31,036 bases of DNA from an uncultured Bacilli bacterium. Lineage in GTDB: Bacteria > Bacillota_I > Bacilli_A > RF39 > UBA660. The notes under the pieces were generated by a model. That model made no database searches. It was not told the origin of the DNA and saw only the letters and a list, made by a program, of their open reading frames with translations. Positions 7,723-14,718 of this stretch are shown here, in pieces. The DNA is taken from assembly GCA_934167875.1 (NCBI GenBank), contig CAKPMC010000011.1, positions 1-31,036 on the forward strand. Reading direction: 5' to 3'. Both the position numbers and the translations under genes were made by a program. Each line of letters starts with the position of its first letter. Within the stretch, counting starts at the first letter, position 1.

Positions 7723-8334
7723 ATGTTTAACTATATCTCAATAATTAGTTTATTAATATCATTATCAATAGATTTTTCAGTAGCAGGAATTTCTTTAGGT
7801 ATATCTAATATTAAAGTACCCAAAAAAGCAATTCTATTTTTAAGCTTAACTAATACTATTTTTTTAATTATATCCTATATATTAGGTAAATATATTATAA
7901 GTTATATAAATCCTAAAATAACGATACTGCCATCTATAATTTTTATAATTTTTGGACTAGAAAAAATATTAGAATCAATAATAAAAAACTTACCACATAA
8001 AAAATATAAAATAAATATTTTTAATACTATTTTAGTACTTCAAATATATAATAACCCATCTAAAGTTGATTTGGATAAATCAAAAACATTATCAATAAAA
8101 GAATTAATAATATTAGCTCTTTCATTATCTTTAGATAATATTATCATTGGAATCGGAATGTATACATTTAGTCATTACTTAGCATTTATTATAATTAGTA
8201 ATCTGTTAATTAGTTATTTTCTATTTTATATTGCCAATAAATATTTTATTAATCGTAAAAAGAATAAAAATATAGATTATTCATGGTTAGGCGGAATTAT
8301 TTTTTTACTTATTGGTATTTATCGATTGATTTGA
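7723..8334 (+). CDS. ytaF: YtaF/MntP-family membrane protein, putative manganese exporter
   Basis: 203 residues, about six transmembrane helices in two repeated halves. Each half carries the family's intramembrane aspartate: LSIDFSVAGISLG (Asp17) and LSLDNIIIGIGMY (Asp138). The cytoplasmic link 'VDLDKSKTLSIKE' matches the 'DxDxSGxIxxKE' link of YtaF better than that of MntP. MntP exports Mn(II). YtaF is annotated as a sporulation membrane protein with unknown transport role, and no sporulation gene is seen here. The site AAGGTGAT precedes the ATG. The stop is TGA then TAA. In Bacillus ytaF follows polA-mutM, so its presence 2 kb away looks like remnant synteny. It is probably co-transcribed with the hydrolase. 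Confidence 0.85.
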   Translation: MFNYISIISLLISLSIDFSVAGISLGISNIKVPKKAILFLSLTNTIFLIISYILGKYIISYINPKITILPSIIFIIFGLEKILESIIKNLPHKKYKINIFNTILVLQIYNNPSKVDLDKSKTLSIKELIILALSLSLDNIIIGIGMYTFSHYLAFIIISNLLISYFLFYIANKYFINRKKNKNIDYSWLGGIIFLLIGIYRLI

Positions 8335-8379
8335 TAATATTTTTAAGCCTTATATACATATATTATATTGGGTGATACT

Positions 8380-9138
8380 ATGTATTTTGATTATGATGAT
8401 CTAAAAATGTACTATGAAAAATATGGCGATAATAAAAAAAGTATTATTATTTTACCTGGTTGGGGTGAAACTAGGAAAACTTTTAATTTTATGATTCAGT
8501 TTTTAAAAAATTACTATACTGTTTACATTGTTGACTACCCAGGATTTGGTAATAGTAAAATGCCTAATAGAAACTTAACAATTTATGATTATAGTGATTT
8601 AATCCATGAATGGATAAATAGTCTAAAGTTAGATAATCCTGTTTTAATTGGCCATTCTTTCGGTGGACGAATTATAACTGTATTAACAGGATATTATCAA
8701 TATAATTATAAAAATGTTATTATGTTAAATGCAGCCGGTATTAAACCTAAAAGGACTATAATTTCTAAATGTAAAACTTTTATTTATAAACTTTTAAATA
8801 AGTTAAGTAATATATTACCAGCCAAAAATAAAGAAAAATTTAAAAATTATTTATTCTCGCACTTTGCTTCTAGTGATTATCAAAATCTAGATATTAATAT
8901 GAGACAAACATTTAAAAATGTAGTCAATGAAGACTTACAACCATATTTAAAATATATTAAAGCTAAAGTATTACTTATATGGGGAAATAAAGATGAAGCA
9001 ACACCACTTAAAGATGGTAATACTATGCATAAATTAATTCCTAATTCTGAGTTAATTGTATTAAATGGAATGGACCATTTTACTTATCTTAGAAACCCAG
9101 AATTAATAAACAGAATAATTTTTAAACAATTAAATTAA
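8380..9138 (+). CDS. Alpha/beta hydrolase
   Basis: 252 residues, cytosolic. The oxyanion region is ILPGWGE near 24-30, the nucleophile elbow GHSFGG has Ser93, the acid is Asp205 (WGNKDE) and the base is His233 (NGMDHFTYL). The whole catalytic triad is therefore intact. A lysine-rich helical cap lies at about 120-185. Esterase, lipase-like or C-C hydrolase activity is all possible; the substrate cannot be told. An in-frame TTG lies 12 nt upstream (8368), but the GGGTGAT site fits the ATG at 8380. It starts 45 nt after ytaF and ends at a hairpin, so the two form a short operon. Confidence 0.88.
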   Translation: MYFDYDDLKMYYEKYGDNKKSIIILPGWGETRKTFNFMIQFLKNYYTVYIVDYPGFGNSKMPNRNLTIYDYSDLIHEWINSLKLDNPVLIGHSFGGRIITVLTGYYQYNYKNVIMLNAAGIKPKRTIISKCKTFIYKLLNKLSNILPAKNKEKFKNYLFSHFASSDYQNLDINMRQTFKNVVNEDLQPYLKYIKAKVLLIWGNKDEATPLKDGNTMHKLIPNSELIVLNGMDHFTYLRNPELINRIIFKQLN

Positions 9139-9163
9139 AACGATAGCCTAAGCTACCGTTTTT
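9136..9163 (+). terminator. Terminator of the ytaF-hydrolase operon
   Basis: ACGATAGC (9140-9147) / GCTACCGT (9152-9159) with a CTAA loop and one A-C mismatch, then a T-run. It starts 1-2 nt past the hydrolase stop and may also serve the convergent gene ending at 9171. Confidence 0.8.
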
Positions 9164-9170
9164 ATTATTT

Positions 9171-9479
9171 TTATCTTTTTTTCCATAATATTCTTACTGT
9201 ATAAAATAAAAATACAGCAAACATCAATACGTATATCCAAATTAAAATAGTACTAACTATTCCATCAGTATACTTATAAATAACTCCTGGAATACTCTCA
9301 GGAAAATATTTACTAATAAAACTACTAATTTCAGCTACACCCAAATTATTTTTAATAAAAGTTAAAATTCTAAAGAATATATCTAAAGAAGCAATAAAAT
9401 AAACACTACTATCTACTCTTCTAAAAAAACATACTCCAGCTACAATTAATACTATTAATAACACTACATCAAAACTCAT
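9171..9479 (-). CDS. Small two-helix membrane protein, unknown
   Basis: 102 residues. One hydrophobic helix at about 3-18 followed by the positive 'FFRRVD', and a second at about 72-93 ending in 'ILWKKR'. A semi-amphipathic middle (IASLDIFFRILTFIKNN, then SSFISKYFPESIPGV) may lie on the membrane surface. I do not recognise a family. It has an AAAGAGG ribosome site. It sits alone between the hydrolase terminator and the MBL-gene terminator. Confidence 0.7.
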   Translation of the reverse strand: MSFDVVLLIVLIVAGVCFFRRVDSSVYFIASLDIFFRILTFIKNNLGVAEISSFISKYFPESIPGVIYKYTDGIVSTILIWIYVLMFAVFLFYTVRILWKKR

Positions 9480-9522
9480 AATTAAAACCTCTTTCTACTG
9501 TATAAAATCGTATCATAATTCT

Positions 9523-9557
9523 TAAAAAAAAACAATTCCCAAATATTAGGAATTGTT
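9523..9557 (-). terminator. Terminator of the MBL-fold gene
   Basis: Minus strand AACAATTCC (9557-9549) pairs with GGAATTGTT (9539-9531), then nine U. The stem overlaps the stop codon of the gene it ends. Confidence 0.85.
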
Positions 9558-10080
9558 AGTTAAAGTAATAATTATTTTCTTTTTCATAGCCAAGTAATGT
9601 TTTACTACCATGTCCTGGATAAAGCATAATATCATTACTGTAGTTTTTAATTTTATTAATACTTTCTCTCATTAAAGAAAAATTACCACCATCTAAGTCA
9701 CATCTACCAATACTATCTAAAAACACAAAATCGCCAACAAACATAGCTTTATCATCATAAAAGTAAAAACTAACTGAATCCATTGTATGTCCAGGATTTC
9801 TAATTACTTTAAATTTAAATGGTCCTATCAAATATTCTTTTTCTACTAAATTATTAAAATCATAAACATTGGTTTTATAATACGATACTACTTCTTTTAA
9901 TGCACCAACATGATCAAAATGATGGTGTGTAACAAGTACAGCTAATACTTTCCTATTACCTACTTTATTTTTTATTTTATCAAATTCACTGCCTGGATCA
10001 ATAATTAAGCATTCACCATCTTTACTAACAATATAACAATTTTCTTCTAATTCTCCAACTATTACTCTTTCTATTTCCAA
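9556..10080 (-). CDS. Metallo-beta-lactamase-fold hydrolase, glyoxalase II-like
   Basis: 174 residues, cytosolic. The full binuclear metal site is visible: H52-x-H54-x-D56-H57 (THHHFDHVG), His98 (NPGHTMDS), Asp117 (FVGDFVF) and His157 (YPGHGSKT). This is the pattern of the YqgX/GloB-like family; the protein is shorter than true glyoxalase II, lacking its C-terminal helical domain. The substrate (a thioester such as S-lactoyl-bacillithiol, or another ester) is unknown. The start is TTG, chosen because GGAGG lies 7 nt upstream and no ATG is nearby. The upstream gene stops 1 nt before, and its last codons contain the ribosome site, so the two are translationally coupled. Confidence 0.88.
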   Translation of the reverse strand: MEIERVIVGELEENCYIVSKDGECLIIDPGSEFDKIKNKVGNRKVLAVLVTHHHFDHVGALKEVVSYYKTNVYDFNNLVEKEYLIGPFKFKVIRNPGHTMDSVSFYFYDDKAMFVGDFVFLDSIGRCDLDGGNFSLMRESINKIKNYSNDIMLYPGHGSKTLLGYEKENNYYFN

Positions 10081-10081
10081 A

Positions 10082-10480
10082 TTAGATCCTCCATCTTTTA
10101 ATTATCATTTTTCCTTTATCGGCCATTTCCACTTTATATATACTACTATTAATAGCTTTTAATATCTCATCCTCATTAATATATAAATTACGAATCATAT
10201 CATGATCCCTATTCTTTTCAATAAGTGCTATCATAGCATTTTCTAATCTAAATTCAAATTTCTTACTAGTTGAACATCCCATTAAAAAAGGATCCACACC
10301 ACCAGGATTTTTAGCAATCCAAGTATCAACATGAGTAAGAATTCCATCAGTAGCTATTGAATAATTTACTTTATCAATTTCATTATGAAATAAATATATT
10401 TTATTACTACTAAGTTCTGTTATTGAAAAAATATTAGTAATATTCAGTTTACTTTTTAGTGCCTGTAATTGTTTATTCAT
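10082..10480 (-). CDS. Uncharacterised protein coupled to the MBL hydrolase
   Basis: 132 residues, soluble, no signal peptide. Not recognised. The first part (residues 1-35) looks alpha/beta with 'NIFSITELSSNKIYLFHNEIDKV', the middle holds a conserved-looking 'DTWIAKNPGGVDPFLMGCSTSKKF' segment cut here by function-neutral residues, and the end is basic (GKMIIKRWRI). One cysteine is in a MGCST context. It has an AGAGGAG site and ATG start. Its stop is 1 nt before the MBL start, so both products are made together; a partner or regulator of that enzyme is possible but not shown. Confidence 0.7.
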   Translation of the reverse strand: MNKQLQALKSKLNITNIFSITELSSNKIYLFHNEIDKVNYSIATDGILTHVDTWIAKNPGGVDPFLMGCSTSKKFEFRLENAMIALIEKNRDHDMIRNLYINEDEILKAINSSIYKVEMADKGKMIIKRWRI

Positions 10481-10529
10481 AAATAATAGTCTCCTCTTTA
10501 ACTATTATCAAATATATGATGAGATATTA

Positions 10530-11165
10530 CTAATTATGATTTTCTTTTATCATTTCTCTTTCTATTTTTGAATATATACATCCACAGTAATCTTGACGAT
10601 ATAAATTATAAATACTAGCAAGTTCAATACTTCTTTTATAACCATTTTTCTTTTTAAAATCAGCTGGTAAGTACTTTATACCAATTTCTTTTTCTAAATT
10701 AAAACCAATTTCATTTAGCCAATTACTTTTCTTATATGGGCTAATTGATAAAGTTGATGTGAAGTAATCAAAATTATTTTCTTTAGCTAGGATAGCTGTT
10801 TTTCTTAATCTCAATTCATAACATAAATAACATCTATGTTCTCCTTCTTTTAATTTTTCTAAACCCTTAGCCATTTCGTAAAAAGAATTACTATCATAAT
10901 CACAGTCTAAAAAATTAACTTTATATTTAGTAGGAAACTCTTTAATAAAACGTTTTTCTTCTTCTTTTCTCTTTAGATATTCTTCTTCAGGATATATATT
11001 AGGATTATAATATAATATAGTAATTTTAAAATAAGAAGATAAAGTTTCTAGTACATAACTAGAACAAGGAGCACAACAGCTATGTAATAATAAAGTTGGA
11101 ACATTATTATTTTCCTGCTCCTTAGCTATTATTTTTTCCATTTCTATTTGATAATTTTTATCCAT
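10530..11165 (-). CDS. queH: Epoxyqueuosine reductase QueH
   Basis: Last step of queuosine synthesis in tRNA: epoxyqueuosine to queuosine; the non-orthologous replacement for cobalamin-dependent QueG. In the 211-residue form, the N-terminal HSCCAPC (Cys30, 31, 34), RCYLC (Cys112, 115) and the C-terminal YCGC (Cys194, 196) are the family's iron-sulfur and redox cysteines. 'ILYYNPNIYPEEEYLKR' and 'FTSTLSISPYKK' are typical QueH blocks. An in-frame GTG at 11177 would add four residues, but GTGGGTGG lies just upstream of the ATG at 11165, which I prefer. No other queuosine gene is in the window, so the precursor may come from salvage. Confidence 0.93.
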   Translation of the reverse strand: MDKNYQIEMEKIIAKEQENNNVPTLLLHSCCAPCSSYVLETLSSYFKITILYYNPNIYPEEEYLKRKEEEKRFIKEFPTKYKVNFLDCDYDSNSFYEMAKGLEKLKEGEHRCYLCYELRLRKTAILAKENNFDYFTSTLSISPYKKSNWLNEIGFNLEKEIGIKYLPADFKKKNGYKRSIELASIYNLYRQDYCGCIYSKIEREMIKENHN

Positions 11166-11184
11166 TTTACCACCCACTTCTGTC

Positions 11185-11212
11185 TAAAAAAAGCAAGTAT
11201 TACTACTCACTT
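11185..11212 (-). terminator. Terminator of yebC
   Basis: Minus-strand AAGTGAG (11212-11206) pairs with CTTGCTT (11197-11191) with two G-U pairs, then a U-run. The yebC stop (11205-11203) is in the loop side of the hairpin. Confidence 0.6.
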
Positions 11213-11925
11213 AAATTATGATATACATCTTGAACATCATCAATATCTTCTAAAGCATCAATTAAGTTATAAACTTTTTCTTTAGTTTCTTCATCAGCTA
11301 CTTCTATCTTATTAGAAGCAACATAAGTAATCTCACTAGTAATATAATCTTTAATACCCATATTATCCATAGCTTCTTTTACTTTTAAGAAATTGTCTGG
11401 TGTTGTATAAATTTCATATGTATCTTCATTAGTTACTAAATCATCAGCACCATTATCTAAAACAGTCATCATTAATTCATCTTCATCAACTGTCTTTTCT
11501 ATTACGATAACGCCACGTCTTTCAAACATATAACTAACAGAACCATCAGTACCTAGATTACCACCTTTTTTAGTTAAAGCAGTTCTAACTAGCATAGCTG
11601 TACGATTTCTATTATCAGTTAAACAATCTACCATAAAAGCAATTCCTGCTGGACCATAACCTTCATAACGTACATTTTCATAATCTTCGCCACCTTGAGC
11701 ACCAACAGCTTTATCAATAGCTTTTTGAATGTTATCTTTAGGCATATTTTGGCTACGACATTTTTCAATTACCATACGTAGTGATGGGTTAGTATCAGGA
11801 TCTCCATTAGTACCTTTAGCAGCTACATAAATTTCTTTAGCTAATTTTTGGAAAACTTTTCCACGTTCAGCATCAATTAATCCTTTTTTACGATGAATTG
11901 TTGCCCATTTTGAATGTCCACTCAT
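11203..11925 (-). CDS. yebC: YebC/TACO1-family translation factor
   Basis: 240 residues, full length. The N-terminus MSGHSKWATIHRKKG, then 'RGKVFQKLAKEI', 'NMPKDNIQKAI', 'YEGYGPAGIAFMV' and 'NRNRTA' are hallmark blocks. The family was long annotated as transcriptional regulators (PmpR); more recent work on bacterial YebC and mitochondrial TACO1 supports a role at the ribosome in relieving proline-rich stalls. It has a clean GGAGG site, its own promoter at 11960-11989 and its own hairpin, so it is probably monocistronic. Confidence 0.95.
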   Translation of the reverse strand: MSGHSKWATIHRKKGLIDAERGKVFQKLAKEIYVAAKGTNGDPDTNPSLRMVIEKCRSQNMPKDNIQKAIDKAVGAQGGEDYENVRYEGYGPAGIAFMVDCLTDNRNRTAMLVRTALTKKGGNLGTDGSVSYMFERRGVIVIEKTVDEDELMMTVLDNGADDLVTNEDTYEIYTTPDNFLKVKEAMDNMGIKDYITSEITYVASNKIEVADEETKEKVYNLIDALEDIDDVQDVYHNLSE

Positions 11926-11959
11926 ATTTATTCCTCCAATATTAATATAAATCGTTATT

Positions 11960-11989
11960 ATCGTACCACATATTTTCTAATTTTGTAAA
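11960..11989 (-). promoter_or_regulatory. yebC promoter
   Basis: Minus strand TTTACA (11989-11984), 18-nt spacer, TACGAT (11965-11960) preceded by TGG, an extended -10. Confidence 0.55.
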
Positions 11990-11995
11990 TATGTT

Positions 11996-13270
11996 TTAGT
12001 TTCTATATTCAAATTCAAAATCTAAAATACGTACTTTATCTCCTTCTTGAGCACCAAGAGATTCTAATTTATCATCCACTCCCATTTTACGCAAACGACG
12101 AGTAAATCTTAAAATACCTTCATCAGTAGTAAACTTAGTCATTCTAAATAGTTTTTCAAGTTCATCTCCTGATAATACCCAAGTACCATTATCTTCTCTA
12201 GTAATAGTATATGGTTCTTCTTTTTTAAATTTATAAAGAACATGTCCCTCAAATTGATCTTCTTCAAATAAAGGTTTATCTTCTATTGTTTCTAATAAGT
12301 CTCCAAGAGCCACTAAAACATCTTCTAAGCCTTCATTATTCATAGCACTTATTTCATATATAGGCGCTTTTACTTTTTTCTTGAAGTTAGCTAAATTTTC
12401 TTTAGCAGAATCCAAATCCATTTTATTAGCTATAATTATTTGAGGCTTTTGAATTAATTTTTCACTAAAACTTTCTAATTCCTTATTAATAACTTGATAA
12501 TCATCATAAGGATCTCTTCCTTCATAACCACTCATATCGATAACGTGAGCTATTACTTTAGTTCTTTCAATATGACGTAAGAAACGATCTCCTAAACCTT
12601 CACCTTCGCTTGCCCCTTCAATAAGTCCAGGTAAATCAGCCATTACGAAACTTCTACCCTTTTTATCTTTACATACTCCAAGATTAGGAGTCAAAGTAGT
12701 AAAATGATAAGCAGCTATTTTAGGTTTAGCTTTTGACACCATAGAAATAAGCGTACTTTTACCAACACTAGGAAGTCCTACTAAACCAACATCAGCCAAC
12801 ATTTTAAGCTCTACTTTTAGATACTTAACTTCGCCAGGTTCTCCATTTTCACTAAAGTTAGGTGCTGGATTAGATTGAGTCTTAAATGCTGTATTACCAC
12901 GACCACCTCTACCACCATAAGCAACTATTACTTGATCATCTTTATTCTTTAAATCAGCAACAATTAAATTGGTATCAGTATCAGTAATTACTGTTCCTTG
13001 TGGTACTTTAATGATAACATCTTCACTATTTTTACCATCGCAGTTTTTACCTGTACCATTTTCACCCTTTTTACCTTTAATAATACGATTATAACGTAAA
13101 TCCAAAAGTGTATGTAAACCTTCATCTACTTTAAAAATGATATTAGATCCTCTACCACCATTTCCGCCATAAGGTCCACCCATTGGCACAAATTTTTCAC
13201 GTCTAAAAGCAGTACAACCATCACCACCATTACCAGCATGTACTTCAATAGTAACTTCATCTATAAACAT
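11996..13270 (-). CDS. obg: GTPase Obg, ribosome assembly factor
   Basis: Essential GTPase for 50S maturation, linked to stress and (p)ppGpp response. 424 residues in three domains: the glycine-rich Obg fold (about 1-158, with GGNGGDG-like and GGRGGRGN turns), the G domain (about 159-335: P-loop GLPSVGKST, switch 'TTLTPNLG', DLPG, NKMD) and a C-terminal OCT domain (about 350-424, 'FRMTKFTTDEGILRFTRRLRKMGVDDKLESLGA'). The OCT domain is restricted to Gram-positive-type Obg. It has its own strong promoter and a GAGGGGAAG site. In many Bacillota it follows rplU-rpmA; here that cluster is 12 kb away. Confidence 0.97.
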   Translation of the reverse strand: MFIDEVTIEVHAGNGGDGCTAFRREKFVPMGGPYGGNGGRGSNIIFKVDEGLHTLLDLRYNRIIKGKKGENGTGKNCDGKNSEDVIIKVPQGTVITDTDTNLIVADLKNKDDQVIVAYGGRGGRGNTAFKTQSNPAPNFSENGEPGEVKYLKVELKMLADVGLVGLPSVGKSTLISMVSKAKPKIAAYHFTTLTPNLGVCKDKKGRSFVMADLPGLIEGASEGEGLGDRFLRHIERTKVIAHVIDMSGYEGRDPYDDYQVINKELESFSEKLIQKPQIIIANKMDLDSAKENLANFKKKVKAPIYEISAMNNEGLEDVLVALGDLLETIEDKPLFEEDQFEGHVLYKFKKEEPYTITREDNGTWVLSGDELEKLFRMTKFTTDEGILRFTRRLRKMGVDDKLESLGAQEGDKVRILDFEFEYRN

Positions 13271-13312
13271 ATTAACACTTCCCCTCTTTATAAGGTTTTA
13301 TAAAACAGTACA

Positions 13313-13341
13313 ATAATACCATAAAAAGGATAAAATTTCAA
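13313..13341 (-). promoter_or_regulatory. obg promoter
   Basis: Minus strand TTGAAA (13341-13336), 17-nt spacer, TATTAT (13318-13313) preceded by TGG. It has the same layout as the pyk promoter. Confidence 0.75.
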
Positions 13342-13357
13342 TTATTTACTAGATAAA

Positions 13358-13385
13358 TAAAAAAAGACCATCAGTTGATAAGTCT
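13358..13385 (-). terminator. Terminator of the 13.4-19.3 kb operon
   Basis: Minus-strand AGACTTATCA / TGATGGTCT (G-U pairs inside) then seven U. The stem includes the stop codon of the lipoprotein gene. Confidence 0.85.
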
Positions 13386-13860
13386 ATTTTAAATTTAAAA
13401 AATTATTTTTAATTGGATCAGCTATATCTTCAAAAGTCATAATAACTACTATAAGATTATTATTACTTTCTACATAAACCTTTTCTGCTTCTGTACAAAT
13501 CCATTTAGCAGGATCAACACTTTCTTTAATCTTATTTTTAGCTTCTTCTATATCTTTGCTAGTAGCTTTATCATCCATTCTAATAAGTACTACTGAATGA
13601 GCAATAGATCCAACACTTGATTCAGAAGCAATTGCTTCCTTCCATTTAATATCACTAGTTCCGATATAATTTGATAAACTTTCTTCAGTTAAAGTGATAT
13701 TTTCTAAATACATTGGTAAATCATTTTCATCAATACCATCATATAATTTAGCTATTAAATCTTCCATTTTACCATCAATAGTAGTAGCTTTCTTACCACA
13801 TCCAGTTAAAACTAATAAAAATGAAAGAAAGACCATACTTAAATAAACTACTTTTTTCAT
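13384..13860 (-). CDS. Lipoprotein, possibly DUF4358-like
   Basis: 158 residues. Signal with lipobox LTGC, lipidated cysteine 21. The mature domain begins with a helical segment (MEDLIAKLYDGID), then 'SVGSIAHSVVLIRMDD', a helix 'ATSKDIEEAKNKIKESVDPAKW' and a strand 'NLIVVIMTFED'. This helix-strand-helix-strand layout, with a residue-by-residue ferredoxin-like feel, resembles DUF4358 lipoproteins of gut Bacillota; that link is from memory of the pattern and is tentative. It has an AGAGAGGT site. It lies 21 nt downstream of the Hpt-REC gene and shares its transcript, so it may be an envelope part of that signalling module or simply its last gene. Confidence 0.8.
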   Translation of the reverse strand: MKKVVYLSMVFLSFLLVLTGCGKKATTIDGKMEDLIAKLYDGIDENDLPMYLENITLTEESLSNYIGTSDIKWKEAIASESSVGSIAHSVVLIRMDDKATSKDIEEAKNKIKESVDPAKWICTEAEKVYVESNNNLIVVIMTFEDIADPIKNNFLNLK

Positions 13861-13881
13861 ACATTACCTCTCTTACTATAA

Positions 13882-14676
13882 TTAATGATTATTCATATTA
13901 CGAACCATTATTAATTTATCAACAATATTTTTTACATTAACTTCATTAAATGGTTTTTGTAACATATCAACAATTGGATATTGATATGCTCTTTGAATAT
14001 TATTTTGTGTTCCCTCACCAGTAATAATTGCTACTGGAATTCTATTAAATAAATTAGCTTGTTTAAAGTAATCTAATACTTGGAAACCATCTACATTAGG
14101 CATATTAAGATCAAGTAACATTCCAACAATTTTATCATCTACATTAGCACGAATAATATCTAATGCCTCTTTACCATCATTAGCTATTAAAACATCATAT
14201 TCATTACTGAATATCTTATATACAAAATTTCTTACTACATTAGAATCATCTACTACTAAAATAGTTTTATCTTTAATTACCAAAGGCTTTACAGTAGTAG
14301 CAGTACTAACCCCACTAGTAATACCCATATATTGTTTTACTAAAGCAACAATACGATTAGCTTCTGTCATTAATTCATCAAAATGATCAGTAACATAATA
14401 CATATTATTAGCTTTGCTTTCCATTTCATGGTTATAAGCAAGTTCCGCTAACTTTTCAAAGCCAAAATATTTACTATCGCTTTTTAAAGAGTGAACTAAA
14501 ATAGCATAATTAGCCATATCAGCAGTTTCTTTATAAGTTTTAATCTTAGCAAGCTTTCCTTCTACTTCATTTAAAAAATCATGTAAAGTGTCATTATATG
14601 TTTCCATATCTCCAAATAATTCTAGACTTTTTTCTACATTGACACCATTACTAGTTAATAAACTAACATCTTTCAT
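13882..14676 (-). CDS. Hpt-REC phosphorelay protein
   Basis: 264 residues. An N-terminal histidine phosphotransfer domain (about 15-117) has the phospho-accepting His62 in VHSLKSDSKYFG. A linker of about 18 residues (Ser/Thr/Val rich) leads to a receiver domain (137-258) with acidic pair Asp143/144, phospho-acceptor Asp189 (LLDLNMP), Thr219 and Lys241 (LQKPF). All key receiver residues are intact. No DNA-binding or enzymatic output domain follows. With the hybrid kinase encoded 42 nt upstream it can complete a His-Asp-His-Asp relay. What its receiver acts on cannot be seen; a protein partner is most likely. ATG start with AAAGGAG about 10 nt upstream. Confidence 0.9.
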   Translation of the reverse strand: MKDVSLLTSNGVNVEKSLELFGDMETYNDTLHDFLNEVEGKLAKIKTYKETADMANYAILVHSLKSDSKYFGFEKLAELAYNHEMESKANNMYYVTDHFDELMTEANRIVALVKQYMGITSGVSTATTVKPLVIKDKTILVVDDSNVVRNFVYKIFSNEYDVLIANDGKEALDIIRANVDDKIVGMLLDLNMPNVDGFQVLDYFKQANLFNRIPVAIITGEGTQNNIQRAYQYPIVDMLQKPFNEVNVKNIVDKLIMVRNMNNH

Positions 14677-14718
14677 TTCTCATACACTCCTTTATCATAA
14701 ATCAAGTATATCACACTT

